Positions 1 to 8,396 of a stretch of 64,000 nucleotides of DNA are shown here, in pieces. Position 1 is the stretch's first letter. Every line of letters begins with the position of its first letter. Below the pieces are notes generated by a model. It saw nothing but the letters and a program-made list of their open reading frames with translations, had not been told where the DNA came from and made no database searches. Position numbers and translations under genes: made by a program. The DNA comes from Methylotenera versatilis 79 (GTDB taxonomy: Bacteria; Pseudomonadota; Gammaproteobacteria; Burkholderiales; Methylophilaceae): assembly GCF_000384375.1 (NCBI RefSeq), contig NZ_ARVX01000001.1, positions 2,046,001-2,110,000 on the forward strand. The letters are read 5' to 3'.

Positions 1-2
1 CC

Positions 3-236
3 AAAGATATCATGGCGGCAATTTGTTGTGTGGCAACACACTACGCAATGAAGCCGTCATTAGGCTTGGCGATTTTAGCCGCTGATTTGGCGTTAAAGTT
101 CACTGCGCCAGAATATGCAGAATCCATATTGATTAAAGATATCTCTAAGCGATTATTGAATCAATGGGAAAACATCGTAGCGGAATACGATGATGCAGAC
201 GCTCAAGTATTACCAGCACACGCAACATTGCAATAA
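3..236 (+). CDS. C-terminal end of an unrecognised protein (partial)
   Basis: An open frame enters from the left edge and ends at a TAA at 234-236, leaving about 77 residues of the carboxyl end. The visible part is mostly helical with an Ala/Leu-rich stretch followed by an acidic tail (EYDDADAQ). I do not recognise the family. The in-frame ATG at 12 is probably internal, because the frame stays open to the edge. It ends 30 bp before the S4-like gene and could be co-transcribed with it. Confidence 0.6.
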   Translation, partial: KDIMAAICCVATHYAMKPSLGLAILAADLALKFTAPEYAESILIKDISKRLLNQWENIVAEYDDADAQVLPAHATLQ

Positions 237-266
237 CATAAAAACTTAAAATTTCAAGGAAACAAC

Positions 267-884
267 ATGTCAAGATTAACGGGCCCAAGATTAAAGATTA
301 TGCGCGCATTGGGCGTGGATTTACCAGGCTTATCACGCAAGACAATCGAGGCGCGTCCAACGCCGCCAGGCCAACACGGTAATAAAGCATCACGCAAACG
401 TCGTTCAGATTTCGGCGTAAAACTGCAAGAAAAACAAAAGATTCGTTTTAACTACGGATTAACAGAAACACAAATGCGCAGAATGATTTTAGATGCGCGT
501 AAAGGCAAAGAGCCTACAGGCGAGCGTTTATTGCAGTTATTGGAGCGTCGTATGGATAATGTGGTTTTCCGTGCAGGTTTCGCACCTACTTTGATTGCGG
601 CGCGTCAATTAGTGACGCACGGTCATTTAATGCTGAATGGTCGCAATGTGAATATTCCTTCTATCCGTCTAAAAGTAGGTGATGAAGTGACGATTCGTGT
701 GAAAAGTAAAAACATTCCGATGGTTGTTGAGACGATTAAACAACCGTCTTTAGCGCGTCCAGAATGGTTAACTTGGGATGAAGCGACTACTGTTGTGAAA
801 GTAGCGCACTTACCAGCGATTGAAGATGTACCATTTCCTGTTGATGTGCAGCAAGTGGTGGAATATTACGCTAACCGCGTGTAA
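267..884 (+). CDS. 30S ribosomal protein S4 paralogue
   Basis: This 205-residue protein matches the S4 family over its whole length: an N-terminal block with PGQHG, the LxEKQK segment, and an S4 RNA-binding domain around residues 95-155 (LLERRMDNVVFRAGF, RQLVTHGHLMLNGR). S4 binds 16S rRNA early in 30S assembly. The N-terminal region has no cysteines, so it is a zinc-free form. It does not sit among ribosomal operon genes such as rpsM, rpsK and rpoA, so I infer an accessory second copy of S4 rather than the main rpsD. An AAGGA ribosome site lies about 8 bp before the ATG. Many proteobacteria carry a solitary second S4 gene; its special role is not evident from sequence. Confidence 0.85.
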   Translation: MSRLTGPRLKIMRALGVDLPGLSRKTIEARPTPPGQHGNKASRKRRSDFGVKLQEKQKIRFNYGLTETQMRRMILDARKGKEPTGERLLQLLERRMDNVVFRAGFAPTLIAARQLVTHGHLMLNGRNVNIPSIRLKVGDEVTIRVKSKNIPMVVETIKQPSLARPEWLTWDEATTVVKVAHLPAIEDVPFPVDVQQVVEYYANRV

Positions 885-914
885 TTTTTGTGGTTAACAC
901 GGTTAGCAACAGAA

Positions 915-942
915 TTTAAGACGTCCCTAACAACGTCTTAAA
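915..942 (+). terminator. Hairpin after S4-like gene
   Basis: A perfect 10-bp inverted repeat (TTTAAGACGT / ACGTCTTAAA) with an 8-base loop lies about 30 bp after the stop codon. It lacks a T-run, so it may be a weak terminator or an mRNA 3'-end stabiliser. Confidence 0.4.
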
Positions 943-945
943 TGT

Positions 946-965
946 TGCAAATGCATGCAAATGCA
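946..965. repeat. Tandem 10-bp repeat TGCAAATGCA x2
   Basis: Two adjacent identical copies of TGCAAATGCA lie between the S4-like gene and hemP, about 90-145 bp before hemP. Each copy is nearly palindromic, which suggests a protein-binding site. No known regulator motif was recognised with confidence. Confidence 0.5.
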
Positions 966-1089
966 TCTCCTTGATTTTATGGCCGCCTTGCACTTGGTTT
1001 GATTATATCAAATTAATGCATGTTAGTCGGTCACTTTTTTGAGCTTGGTTTTCATGAAAGTAATTACACACTTAACAGCTAAAGAACAC

Positions 1090-1272
1090 ATGAGTTTTGA
1101 TGTGGCGATTGTAGCGGATGATTCTTCTAATAAAGAGATGAAAATGTCGCGTATTAAACGCTTAAACACAGAACAATTGTTCACCAATGTTAAAGAGGTA
1201 ATGATTGAACATTTGAATGAAACCTATATTTTGCGCATCACCAAACAAAATAAATTGATTTTAACCAAGTAG
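1090..1272 (+). CDS. hemP: Hemin uptake protein HemP/HmuP family
   Basis: A short protein whose carboxyl part fits the HemP/HmuP family: a basic stretch RIKRLNTEQLF, then the hallmark EVMIEHLNETYILRITKQNKLILTK-type ending (hydrophobic-E-H...Y-LR-T...KLILTK). HemP proteins are found with haem or iron uptake genes and in some bacteria activate receptor expression. It precedes tonB-exbB-exbD, as expected. The start is uncertain: ATG at 1090 (60 residues) fits family length, while in-frame ATG 1054 or TTG 1039 would give longer forms. A palindrome TTTGATTATATCAAA at 998-1012 could be part of its promoter or operator. Confidence 0.8.
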   Translation: MSFDVAIVADDSSNKEMKMSRIKRLNTEQLFTNVKEVMIEHLNETYILRITKQNKLILTK

Positions 1273-1319
1273 ATTTAGTTAACTATTCAGCGGCTCAAAT
1301 ATTAATACAGGAAAAATCC

Positions 1320-1561
1320 ATGTCACCTAAAATCAACACTCCCGTATTTTGCTCGCTAAAAATGAGAGCGGCACGATTGCTTTTTGTGAGGGCTGCGATG
1401 TGGTGGAGTTGGAAATAGGTGCAGTGAGTATGCGCATTGATGCGGAATTGTTACAAGCATTAAATGGTTTGTTCAAGGATGCGGATATTCGTCTAAATTA
1501 TTACCGTCTAGAAAAAGCCAGTTTTGAGCAAAGCCAATCGGTGGATTTAAGTTTTCATTAA
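1320..1561 (+). pseudogene. Small conserved-looking protein, apparently frameshifted
   Basis: A well-placed ATG at 1320, preceded by an ACAGGAAA ribosome site, opens MSPKINTPVFCS but soon runs into a different frame and stops. The downstream frame (about 1349-1561) reads KNESGTIAFCEGCDVVELEIGAVSMRI and so on, with a CxxC-type cysteine pair, and looks like real protein, but it has no ATG start. Moving back one base at the A5 run (1358-1362) joins the two frames into one protein of about 80 residues with three cysteines (FCS, FCEGC). It could be a sequencing error, a true mutation or programmed slippage. Function unknown; its place between hemP and tonB suggests a role in metal uptake. Confidence 0.6.
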
Positions 1562-1600
1562 CAAAGCTTACGCTTATAAATTTTTTGAATCGACATTTCT

Positions 1601-2422
1601 ATGAGCAACCAAACGTCTACCGTTGTTAATTTATTTGCCGCACGTCAGGCAAAATTTAATCAGCAATCAAATCATGCAGCTGAGTCTTCAAGATTAACCA
1701 GACTATATGCTTTGCCGCTACAAGCAACGCAACCGACTAGCCCAACACCGCCACAAAAATCCTACTCATGGTTAGCGACATTATTTGTCGTATTGGCGCA
1801 TGCGGCGGTTATTTATGTATTGATTACACAAACACCGATTGAAAAAGCAAAAATAGAACCGGCAGCGCCAATGATGGTGAGCTTGATTGCGCCGCCAGCA
1901 CCTGAGCCAGAATTAGTGCCAGTGATCGAACCACCAAAACCAGAAGTAAAGCCCGTTGTTAAGCCAAAAAAAGTAGTTGAAAAAATCAAGCCAATTGAAA
2001 CGCCAACGGAGCGTTTGGTGGAAGCGACGACAGAGCAGCCTGTTGTAGAAGAGGCACCAGCAGCGCCAGTAGAACCTGTAAAAGTGGCGGAAGCGCCTAA
2101 AGCGCCGCCAGTAGTAGAAAAAATAGAAGAACCGAAAATTGAACCGCCACGTTTTGGTGTTTCATATTTGAATAACCCGGCGCCAGAATATCCATCTACT
2201 TCACGTCGATTAGGCGAAGAAGGGCGTGTGTTAATGAAAGTTTTAGTTTCTGCAGATGGTTCAGCTGAGGATGTGAAGATTGAAAAAAGCAGCGGATCTG
2301 AGCGATTAGATAATGCAGCGATTCAAGCAGTTAAACGCTGGCGTTTTATCCCAGCGAAGAAAAATAATCAATCGCTAAGTGCTTACGTGATTGTGCCTGT
2401 GAAGTTTTCACTAGATAGCTAA
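1601..2422 (+). CDS. tonB: Energy transducer TonB
   Basis: A 273-residue TonB. It has a cytoplasmic N-terminus of about 54 residues, one transmembrane segment near 55-77 containing the conserved-type histidine (VVLAHAAV), a Pro/Glu/Lys-rich periplasmic spacer about 80-185 (EPPKPEVKPVVKPKK), and the TonB C-terminal domain about 186-273 (NPAPEYPSTSRRLGEEGRV). It carries energy from ExbB/ExbD to outer-membrane receptors. The cytoplasmic N-terminus is longer than in E. coli TonB. No clear ribosome site is seen before the ATG. The receptors at 5250 and 14930 are its likely local partners. Confidence 0.93.
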   Translation: MSNQTSTVVNLFAARQAKFNQQSNHAAESSRLTRLYALPLQATQPTSPTPPQKSYSWLATLFVVLAHAAVIYVLITQTPIEKAKIEPAAPMMVSLIAPPAPEPELVPVIEPPKPEVKPVVKPKKVVEKIKPIETPTERLVEATTEQPVVEEAPAAPVEPVKVAEAPKAPPVVEKIEEPKIEPPRFGVSYLNNPAPEYPSTSRRLGEEGRVLMKVLVSADGSAEDVKIEKSSGSERLDNAAIQAVKRWRFIPAKKNNQSLSAYVIVPVKFSLDS

Positions 2423-2476
2423 TTTATAAGCAACTGATTTTAAATAAGTTAATTAAAAAAGTTAACACAAAAAACT

Positions 2477-2500
2477 GGTTAAGTTTTGACTAACTTAACC
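2477..2500 (+). other. Hairpin between tonB and exbB
   Basis: GGTTAAGT and ACTTAACC form an 8-bp stem with an 8-base loop, 31 bp before the exbB start. There is no T-run after it. It may tune expression of exbB relative to tonB, but that is inference. Confidence 0.35.
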
Positions 2501-2530
2501 ATAGAAAATATATTAAATAAAGGAAGCAAT

Positions 2531-3292
2531 ATGCAACACACAGCAGAATTTGATAGTCTGGCTTTTATCATGCAAGGTGGTTTCGTGTCTATTTCAGTGG
2601 CAGTAATCCTGCTGATTATGTCAGTGGCAAGCTGGTATTTTATGATTGTAAAAACCGTTCAGGGCATCCAATTGAAAAATGCCATGAAGCGTTATATAGC
2701 AGAGTTTTGGGCTGCACCCAATCTGCAAACAGCACTGACAATGATTAAAATTGATTCGCCAGCGCATGAATTAGCGGCGAATGCAGTTGATGCAGCGCAT
2801 CATCACCAAGCGCACGCGGCGAAACATATTGAAGAATCCTGTAGTTACGATGAATTTATCGCACGCAGTATGCGTCGTAGCGCAGCGCAAACTTCTTCTC
2901 AGCTTGAATCAGGTCTGTCGGTTCTGGCATCTGTTGGTAGCGTTTCCCCATTTGTTGGTTTGTTCGGTACGGTTTGGGGTATTTATCATGCATTGGCAAG
3001 TATCAGCGCCAGCGGTCAAGCGACTTTAGACAAAGTTGCTGGCCCAGTAGGTGAAGCATTGATTATGACGGCGATTGGTTTAGCGGTGGCGATTCCTGCA
3101 GTGTTGGCTTATAACGCATTTGTAAAACAAAATCGCATCATTAACGCTACTTTAGATGGTTTCGGACAAGATTTACACGTGTTGTTAACCACAGGCGCAC
3201 CTTTAGTTGTAAAGCATCAAAACGCAAAAAACCAGCATAATGTTAAAGCTATTCACGCTCAAAATGCTAAACCAGTGGGAGTGCCAGCATGA
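2531..3292 (+). CDS. exbB: ExbB (MotA/TolQ/ExbB proton channel family)
   Basis: A 253-residue inner-membrane protein with three hydrophobic segments (about 15-35, 130-155 and 170-190) and the ExbB/TolQ signature region LASVGSVSPFVGLFGTVWGI, followed by GPVGEALIMTAIGLAVAIPAVLAYN. With ExbD it forms the proton channel that powers TonB. I chose ATG 2531 because an AAAGGAAG ribosome site precedes it; an upstream TTG at 2486 in the same frame lies in the hairpin region. It overlaps exbD by four bases (ATGA). Confidence 0.93.
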   Translation: MQHTAEFDSLAFIMQGGFVSISVAVILLIMSVASWYFMIVKTVQGIQLKNAMKRYIAEFWAAPNLQTALTMIKIDSPAHELAANAVDAAHHHQAHAAKHIEESCSYDEFIARSMRRSAAQTSSQLESGLSVLASVGSVSPFVGLFGTVWGIYHALASISASGQATLDKVAGPVGEALIMTAIGLAVAIPAVLAYNAFVKQNRIINATLDGFGQDLHVLLTTGAPLVVKHQNAKNQHNVKAIHAQNAKPVGVPA

Positions 3293-3708
3293 TAGGCGGT
3301 AATGCTTCCAACAATGAGGCGCACACTCAGCCGATGAACGAGATCAACACCACGCCGTTGGTAGACGTGATGTTGGTTTTATTGGTCATCTTTATTATTA
3401 CCGCGCCTTTACTCACGCATGCAGTGAAGATTGATTTGCCGCAAGCAACGAGCCAGCCTTTGCCTGAAAAACCAGAAGTGATCTCGGTTGCAATCGATGC
3501 TGCAGGCAAAATGTATTGGAACGATGTGCCGTTGGTTGATGGCGAAATCAAAGTGAAATTAGCGCAGATTGCTGATCAAAAACCGCAGCCAGAGCTCAAT
3601 ATTCGCGCAGATAAAGAAACGCGCTATCAAATATTGGCCGGCGTGATGGCTGACGCACAAAATGCAGGCGTCACAAAACTGGGCTTTGTGAGCGAGCCAC
3701 AGCATTAA
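3289..3708 (+). CDS. exbD: ExbD biopolymer transport protein
   Basis: A 139-residue protein with one N-terminal transmembrane helix (about 26-45) carrying the proton-path aspartate in LVDVMLVLLVIF, preceded by the family motif MNEINTTPLVD, and a periplasmic domain (about 50-139). It completes the TonB-ExbB-ExbD complex. Translation is probably coupled to exbB through the ATGA overlap. Confidence 0.93.
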   Translation: MIGGNASNNEAHTQPMNEINTTPLVDVMLVLLVIFIITAPLLTHAVKIDLPQATSQPLPEKPEVISVAIDAAGKMYWNDVPLVDGEIKVKLAQIADQKPQPELNIRADKETRYQILAGVMADAQNAGVTKLGFVSEPQH

Positions 3709-3735
3709 AAACGTATTCTTAGCTTGAGTAACTGA

Positions 3736-4872
3736 ATGTATATTAAATCGATTAAAACTTGGGCTTGGGTGCACAAATGGTCTAGCCTAGTTTGTACGGC
3801 ATTTATGTTGTTGCTTTGTTTAACGGGTTTGCCGCTCATTTTCAGTCACGAAATTAGCCATTTGCTAGGTAATGAGGTCGAAGCACCTGATTTGCCAGCA
3901 AATACAAAACTAGCCAGTATGGACACGGTTTTAAGCAATGCTAAGGCGTTGTACCCAAGCCGCGTTGTGCAATTTGTCTTTCGTGATATTGATGAGCACA
4001 ACTCATGGACAATCAGCTTAGGTAAAACTGCTACATCAGAAGACGATACGAAGTTCATTAAAGTAGATTCGCGTACTGCGAAAATTTTAGATGAACCAAA
4101 GTTTAACGAAGGCTTCATGTATGTGATGTTTAAGTTACATGTCGATTTGTTTGCAGGTTTTCCTGGTATGTTATTCCTTGGCTCAATGGGCGTATTGCTA
4201 GTTGTCGCGCTTGTTTCAGGTGTCGTTTTATACGCGCCATTTATGCGTCGATTAGCCTTTGGTGAAATCCGTAAAGATCGCGCGCCAAAGTTAAAACGTT
4301 TAGATACGCATAATTTTTTAGGCGTTGTTACCTTGGTTTGGGCATTGGTTGTCGGCTTAACTGGTGTGATTAATGCGTGGTCTGATTTGGTGGTCAAGTA
4401 TTGGCAGTTTGACCAAATGTCTAGCATGATTGCTCCCTATAAAGGTTTACCGCCGCCGACACATTTTGCTTCATTACAAGCCTCAGTAGATGCAGCACAA
4501 GCGCGTGAGCCAGATAAGAATTTGGGCTTTATTGCGTTTCCAGGTACTGCATTTTCAAGCCCGCATCACTATGGCATGTTTATGCGTGGCGATAGCCCCA
4601 TCACTTCGCGTTTGTTCAAGCCAGTGTTAATTGATGCCGAAACAGCCAAAATCACCGATAGCCGCGAATTACCTTGGTATTTAACTACTTTGCTAATCTC
4701 CCAACCTTTACATTTTGGCGATTACGGCGGGTTAACACTCAAGATTATCTGGTTAATTTTAGATGTGATTACGATCGTTGTATTGTGGACTGGCTTAATG
4801 TTGTGGTGGAAAAAGCGCAAACAGCATGTGCCGGATATTGAAACCAAAATTAGGCTGAATGAAGCTTATTAA
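3736..4872 (+). CDS. PepSY-associated transmembrane protein (PepSY_TM family)
   Basis: A 378-residue inner-membrane protein with four likely transmembrane segments: about 13-38 (SLVCTAFMLLLCLTGLPLIF), 135-165, 190-215 and 335-362. The HKW-W-L opening (WVHKWSSLV) and the HNFLG segment are typical of PepSY_TM proteins, which are often iron-regulated and sit next to TonB-dependent receptors. Some members (for example FoxB, FsrB, PiuB types) are thought to reduce or release siderophore-bound iron at the inner membrane. It starts 27 bp after exbD, so it is probably in the same operon. Confidence 0.85.
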   Translation: MYIKSIKTWAWVHKWSSLVCTAFMLLLCLTGLPLIFSHEISHLLGNEVEAPDLPANTKLASMDTVLSNAKALYPSRVVQFVFRDIDEHNSWTISLGKTATSEDDTKFIKVDSRTAKILDEPKFNEGFMYVMFKLHVDLFAGFPGMLFLGSMGVLLVVALVSGVVLYAPFMRRLAFGEIRKDRAPKLKRLDTHNFLGVVTLVWALVVGLTGVINAWSDLVVKYWQFDQMSSMIAPYKGLPPPTHFASLQASVDAAQAREPDKNLGFIAFPGTAFSSPHHYGMFMRGDSPITSRLFKPVLIDAETAKITDSRELPWYLTTLLISQPLHFGDYGGLTLKIIWLILDVITIVVLWTGLMLWWKKRKQHVPDIETKIRLNEAY

Positions 4873-4899
4873 ATCTAAGATTATTTAGGATTTCAATCT

Positions 4900-5097
4900 A
4901 TGGTTACACATTTATTTATGCAAACTAAAAACTTTAAACAAATCTTTTTATGGCCAATCGTATTAGGTCTATTGACTATCATTGGCTTAGTTGTCGCGCT
5001 ATTAGAAGACGATTTTCTCGAGGATATTTCACTGCTTGGTTTAATCATACCAATTGTCGTGATTGTCTATTTTTACACGATTAAAAAACAAAAGTGA
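4900..5097 (+). CDS. Small two-helix membrane protein
   Basis: A 65-residue protein with two hydrophobic segments (FLWPIVLGLLTIIGLVVALL and ISLLGLIIPIVVIVYFY) around an acidic loop EDDFLED. Length and layout resemble small DUF-type proteins encoded next to PepSY_TM genes. No function is recognised. It follows the PepSY gene by 27 bp and precedes the siderophore receptor, so a role with iron uptake is likely but inferred. Confidence 0.6.
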   Translation: MVTHLFMQTKNFKQIFLWPIVLGLLTIIGLVVALLEDDFLEDISLLGLIIPIVVIVYFYTIKKQK

Positions 5098-5175
5098 TCA
5101 TTTAAGACTTCAAAAGCTATCTTAAAAAAAGAGTTAACACGCAAAAATTTTATCTCAAAAAAAGCGATTCAAACA

Positions 5176-5215
5176 TGTAGCAAGCCAACGATTAATCATC
5201 CTGTAGCCAGCCAAC
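5176..5215 (+). promoter_or_regulatory. Duplicated AGCCAGC-type leader motif (receptor 1)
   Basis: TGTAGCAAGCCAAC (5176-5189) and TGTAGCCAGCCAAC (5202-5215) are near-identical direct repeats 26 bp apart, ending 34 bp before the receptor start. The same type of paired motif lies before azurin and the Fiu-like receptor. It could be a regulator site or an RNA-level target. Confidence 0.5.
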
Positions 5216-5249
5216 AATTTTACAAATTTATGGTTACAGGAATAGTTAA

Positions 5250-7418
5250 ATGCAAAATTTTCAATGCGACAAAATCGCACTCTATAAAGTTACGAGCCGC
5301 AAAGTCATCGTTACAGCCATTATTGCGGCTATGTCACAACTTGCAATGGCAGAAGATGTCCTGCCTGAAGTGGAAGTGGTCTCTACCAATTCAGAACTAG
5401 GCCAGCCATCAGAAAAAACAAAGTCTTACACTGTGAAATCTACTGCGTCTGCAACGCGTTTAGACACTTCATTCCGTGATACACCGCAATCTATTTCAGT
5501 GATTACACGTCAACAGTTAGATGATTTCCGCATCCTGTCAGTGAACGATGCTTTGTCTTACGCAACGGGTATTAAAGTGGAACAATTTGAAACAGACCGC
5601 ACCGAATACACCGCGCGTGGCTTAAACATTACTAATTTTCAAATAGACGGCCTTACCACGCCAATTAGCTTTAGTGGTACGAACTATGGCGATTTAGATA
5701 TAGCGATTTATGACCGTGTTGAAGTATTGCGAGGTGCCAATGGTTTATTAACCGGAACGGGTAATCCTTCTGCCGCCATTAACTTCGTGCGCAAACGTCC
5801 AACAAAAGACTTTCAAGCTAAAGTTGATTTATCCGCAGGCTCTTGGGATAACCGACGTTTAGATGCCGATGTTTCTGGTGCATTGAACACAGATGGTAGC
5901 GTGCGTGGACGTTTAGTTGCCGCACATCAAGAAAGAAATTCCTATCTTGACCGTTACAGCACAGAAAGAAACGTGGTCTACGGTGTGATTGAAGCCGATT
6001 TGTCGAGTAGTACCAATCTAGCCATTGGTCACACTTATCAGCAAAATGATTCTGATGGCAATAACTTTGGTAGCTTGCCTTTGCTATATTCAGATGGCAG
6101 CAAGCGTCGTTACAAAGTGTCTGATTCAACAGCGCCTGATTGGAGTAATCGGGATGTGGGCACTAATATTTCCTTTGTCGAGCTAACGCATTACTTTAGT
6201 AATGATTGGAAAGTTAAAGGGCAGTTAACGCACAAAGAAGTGAGCTCTAAAGGGCGCCATCATTATATTGACGGTAGTGAAGAACGTAATACGGGTTTGA
6301 TTACATATGCAAGTTTTCCTTACGTTTACGACTTTGCAACTAAAGACAATGTCGCTGATGTGTATGCCAGTGGACCTTTTGAGTTGGCGGGGCGCAAGCA
6401 TGAGTTGGTAGTAGGTGCCACTTGGAGCAAGACGTATATGAAAGAATACTCGCGAACAGGCAGTACTATTTACGATCCCTTAATTAACAATGTCTATATT
6501 AGTAGCTTTGATGCGATAGGCGATTTCCCAGAGCCGACATTTGGTCCTGAAAGTAAATCATCAGACTACAAAAGCACAACCACCAATATTTACACAGCGG
6601 CTAAACTTAACCCGACAGATGATTTAAAAGTGACTGTCGGCGGCAGTCTGCTTCGTTATGATTTAGAGGGCACTAGTTATGGCACGCCGCAAGATGCAAA
6701 AGAGAAAAACAAGTTCACGCCTTATGTGGGCGCTGTGTATGACTTGAATGACATTCACTCTTTGTATGCTAGCTATACGGGCATTTACAGGCCTCAAGTA
6801 GAAACTAATGCTGGCAACAGACCGCTCGCGCCATTAAAAGGCAAAAACTATGAGGCGGGTGTTAAAAGTGAATGGTTAAACAAAAAGTTAAACAGTTCTT
6901 TTGCATTATTTAGAACCGAGCAAGAAAATCAAGCTCAGGCCGTTGGAACAACAGGTACAAGAACCATTTATGAGGGCATTGAAGCCACTACAAAAGGCTA
7001 TGAGTTTGATGTGTCGGGCGAAATTACGGACAACTTAAATATCAATGCAGGTTATACGCGTTTGATGAGTATAAAAGGCGATCAAGATCAAAATGTAAAC
7101 CCATTTGTGCCAAGACATCTTGCGCATGTGACAACTGTTTATAGCGTACCGTTTATTCAAAATCTGAAAGTGGGCGCCAGTTTGAATTGGCAAAGCGATA
7201 CGTATGTGGATATTGGCACTGTACGCTATGACCAAGACAGCTATGCAACGTTGAATTTAATGGCGAACTATAAAGTCGATGACCATTGGAACGCAGCGGT
7301 TAATTTATACAATGTGACGGATGAAAAATATCTATCCAGCTTAAGGTATGCGTTTGCAGGGCAAGCTTTTTATGCAGCGCCATTGAATGGTTTAGCAACG
7401 CTCACCTGGAAATATTAA
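5250..7418 (+). CDS. TonB-dependent siderophore receptor
   Basis: A 722-residue outer-membrane receptor. It has an N-terminal export signal (about 1-34, ending AMA), then a plug domain about 70-180 with TATRLDTSFRDTPQSISVITRQQL, YTARGLNITNFQIDG and the VEVLRGANGLLTGTGNPSAAINFVRKRP box. A 22-stranded barrel ends in an aromatic residue (TLTWKY). The pattern matches FhuE/FpvA-type ferric-siderophore receptors; the exact siderophore cannot be read. It is the last iron gene after tonB-exbBD-PepSY, but has its own 150-bp leader containing the duplicated motif. No Fur box is obvious in that leader. Confidence 0.92.
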   Translation: MQNFQCDKIALYKVTSRKVIVTAIIAAMSQLAMAEDVLPEVEVVSTNSELGQPSEKTKSYTVKSTASATRLDTSFRDTPQSISVITRQQLDDFRILSVNDALSYATGIKVEQFETDRTEYTARGLNITNFQIDGLTTPISFSGTNYGDLDIAIYDRVEVLRGANGLLTGTGNPSAAINFVRKRPTKDFQAKVDLSAGSWDNRRLDADVSGALNTDGSVRGRLVAAHQERNSYLDRYSTERNVVYGVIEADLSSSTNLAIGHTYQQNDSDGNNFGSLPLLYSDGSKRRYKVSDSTAPDWSNRDVGTNISFVELTHYFSNDWKVKGQLTHKEVSSKGRHHYIDGSEERNTGLITYASFPYVYDFATKDNVADVYASGPFELAGRKHELVVGATWSKTYMKEYSRTGSTIYDPLINNVYISSFDAIGDFPEPTFGPESKSSDYKSTTTNIYTAAKLNPTDDLKVTVGGSLLRYDLEGTSYGTPQDAKEKNKFTPYVGAVYDLNDIHSLYASYTGIYRPQVETNAGNRPLAPLKGKNYEAGVKSEWLNKKLNSSFALFRTEQENQAQAVGTTGTRTIYEGIEATTKGYEFDVSGEITDNLNINAGYTRLMSIKGDQDQNVNPFVPRHLAHVTTVYSVPFIQNLKVGASLNWQSDTYVDIGTVRYDQDSYATLNLMANYKVDDHWNAAVNLYNVTDEKYLSSLRYAFAGQAFYAAPLNGLATLTWKY

Positions 7419-7434
7419 TTTTTACGACTTTTAA

Positions 7435-7473
7435 CTCAGCCAGCTATTTGTTTTCAGATATCTCAGCCAGCTA
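7435..7473 (+). promoter_or_regulatory. Duplicated TCAGCCAGCTA leader motif (azurin)
   Basis: CTCAGCCAGCTA occurs twice, at 7435-7446 and 7462-7473, 27 bp apart, ending 27 bp before the azurin ATG. It is the same layout as in the leaders of both siderophore receptors. Confidence 0.5.
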
Positions 7474-7500
7474 AATTTTATTAATTTAAAGGAATGATTT

Positions 7501-7977
7501 ATGACCACACAAAAAATATTGAGTACTTCAGTTGTTTTATTTGCTGTTTCTGCGAGTATTTTGCTTGCAACATCACAAGCACAAGCGGCTGCGGCTTGTG
7601 AAATTACGGTTGATGCAACAGACGCAATGGCTTTTAGCACCAAAAGTATTGATGTAAGCAAAACTTGCAAAGAATTTACCATTAACCTTAAACACGTGGG
7701 TAAATTGCCTAAAAATGTGATGGGTCATAATTTGGTGATTAGTAAAGAAGCTGACAAAGCTGGTGTGTTAGCCGATGGTAGCAAAGCTGGTTTGCCTAGC
7801 GATTATGTTAAAGCTAGCGATGCGCGTGTGATTGCGGCTACTACAATTATTGGTGGTGGTGAAACCGCTAGTACTAAGTTTGCGGTGAGTAAGTTGAATG
7901 CTAAAGATGCTTTTGAATTTTACTGTTCTTTCCCAGGCCATGCTTTTATGATGAAGGGCGTGGTTAAGTTAGTTTAA
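7501..7977 (+). CDS. Azurin (type 1 blue copper protein)
   Basis: A 158-residue periplasmic electron carrier. After an Ala-rich signal peptide (cleavage near residue 30) it shows the azurin fold and all copper ligands: His76 in MGHNLVI, and Cys142, His147 and Met151 in CSFPGHAFMMKG. A disulphide pair is expected between Cys33 and Cys56. An AAAGGAA ribosome site precedes the ATG. It lies 82 bp after the receptor; a hairpin follows the gene. In methylotrophs azurin-type proteins can carry electrons from periplasmic dehydrogenases, but its partner is not in this window. Confidence 0.95.
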   Translation: MTTQKILSTSVVLFAVSASILLATSQAQAAAACEITVDATDAMAFSTKSIDVSKTCKEFTINLKHVGKLPKNVMGHNLVISKEADKAGVLADGSKAGLPSDYVKASDARVIAATTIIGGGETASTKFAVSKLNAKDAFEFYCSFPGHAFMMKGVVKLV

Positions 7978-8396
7978 CTGACAGCTAATGTTGTTTACAG
8001 ATACTGCTATTTCACCTGATGAAATAGCAGTATCTAAATTTTAGTTATGCCAAATCAAAATAATCACTTAAATTTATGGTGTAAAACTAGCTAGAAACTA
8101 GAAATCAGTGACTCAATTGAATTTAGTTTAAATGACAATAATCAAGCTGTACGATACTGCGCCAGCTTTGTTAAAAAACAATACAAAAATATATATCAAG
8201 CAGTGAATTAATCAAGCCAATACAGCTCCTATGACGGATGTGTTTGAGTCTATTAGTCTAACTAGCATTAAATTCCCGTTTTGAATTAGCGGTGAGCGGG
8301 AATTTTTAGAAAATTAGAGCATCACACTCAGCAAAATCGCAATACCTATATAAATTTTAAATATCAATTTTAGCAATTCATCTATTAAGAGTGCGT
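7978..8396. other. Intergenic stretch with two hairpins
   Basis: No credible gene is seen between azurin and the DUF6607 gene. It holds the strong azurin-end hairpin (7999-8035) and a second inverted repeat AAATTCCCG / CGGGAATTT (8270-8278 and 8297-8305) followed by TTA. The second could end an unrecognised small RNA starting in this stretch, or be a leader structure of the next gene. Confidence 0.5.
7999..8035 (+). terminator. Terminator-like hairpin after azurin
   Basis: A perfect 16-bp stem (AGATACTGCTATTTCA with its complement) and a 5-base loop, 21 bp after the azurin stop, followed by AAATTTTA. Confidence 0.7.

Noticed and set aside
3846-4427. A 193-residue minus-strand open frame
   Set aside because: It lies wholly inside the PepSY membrane protein gene, has no protein-like composition, and the plus-strand gene is clearly real.
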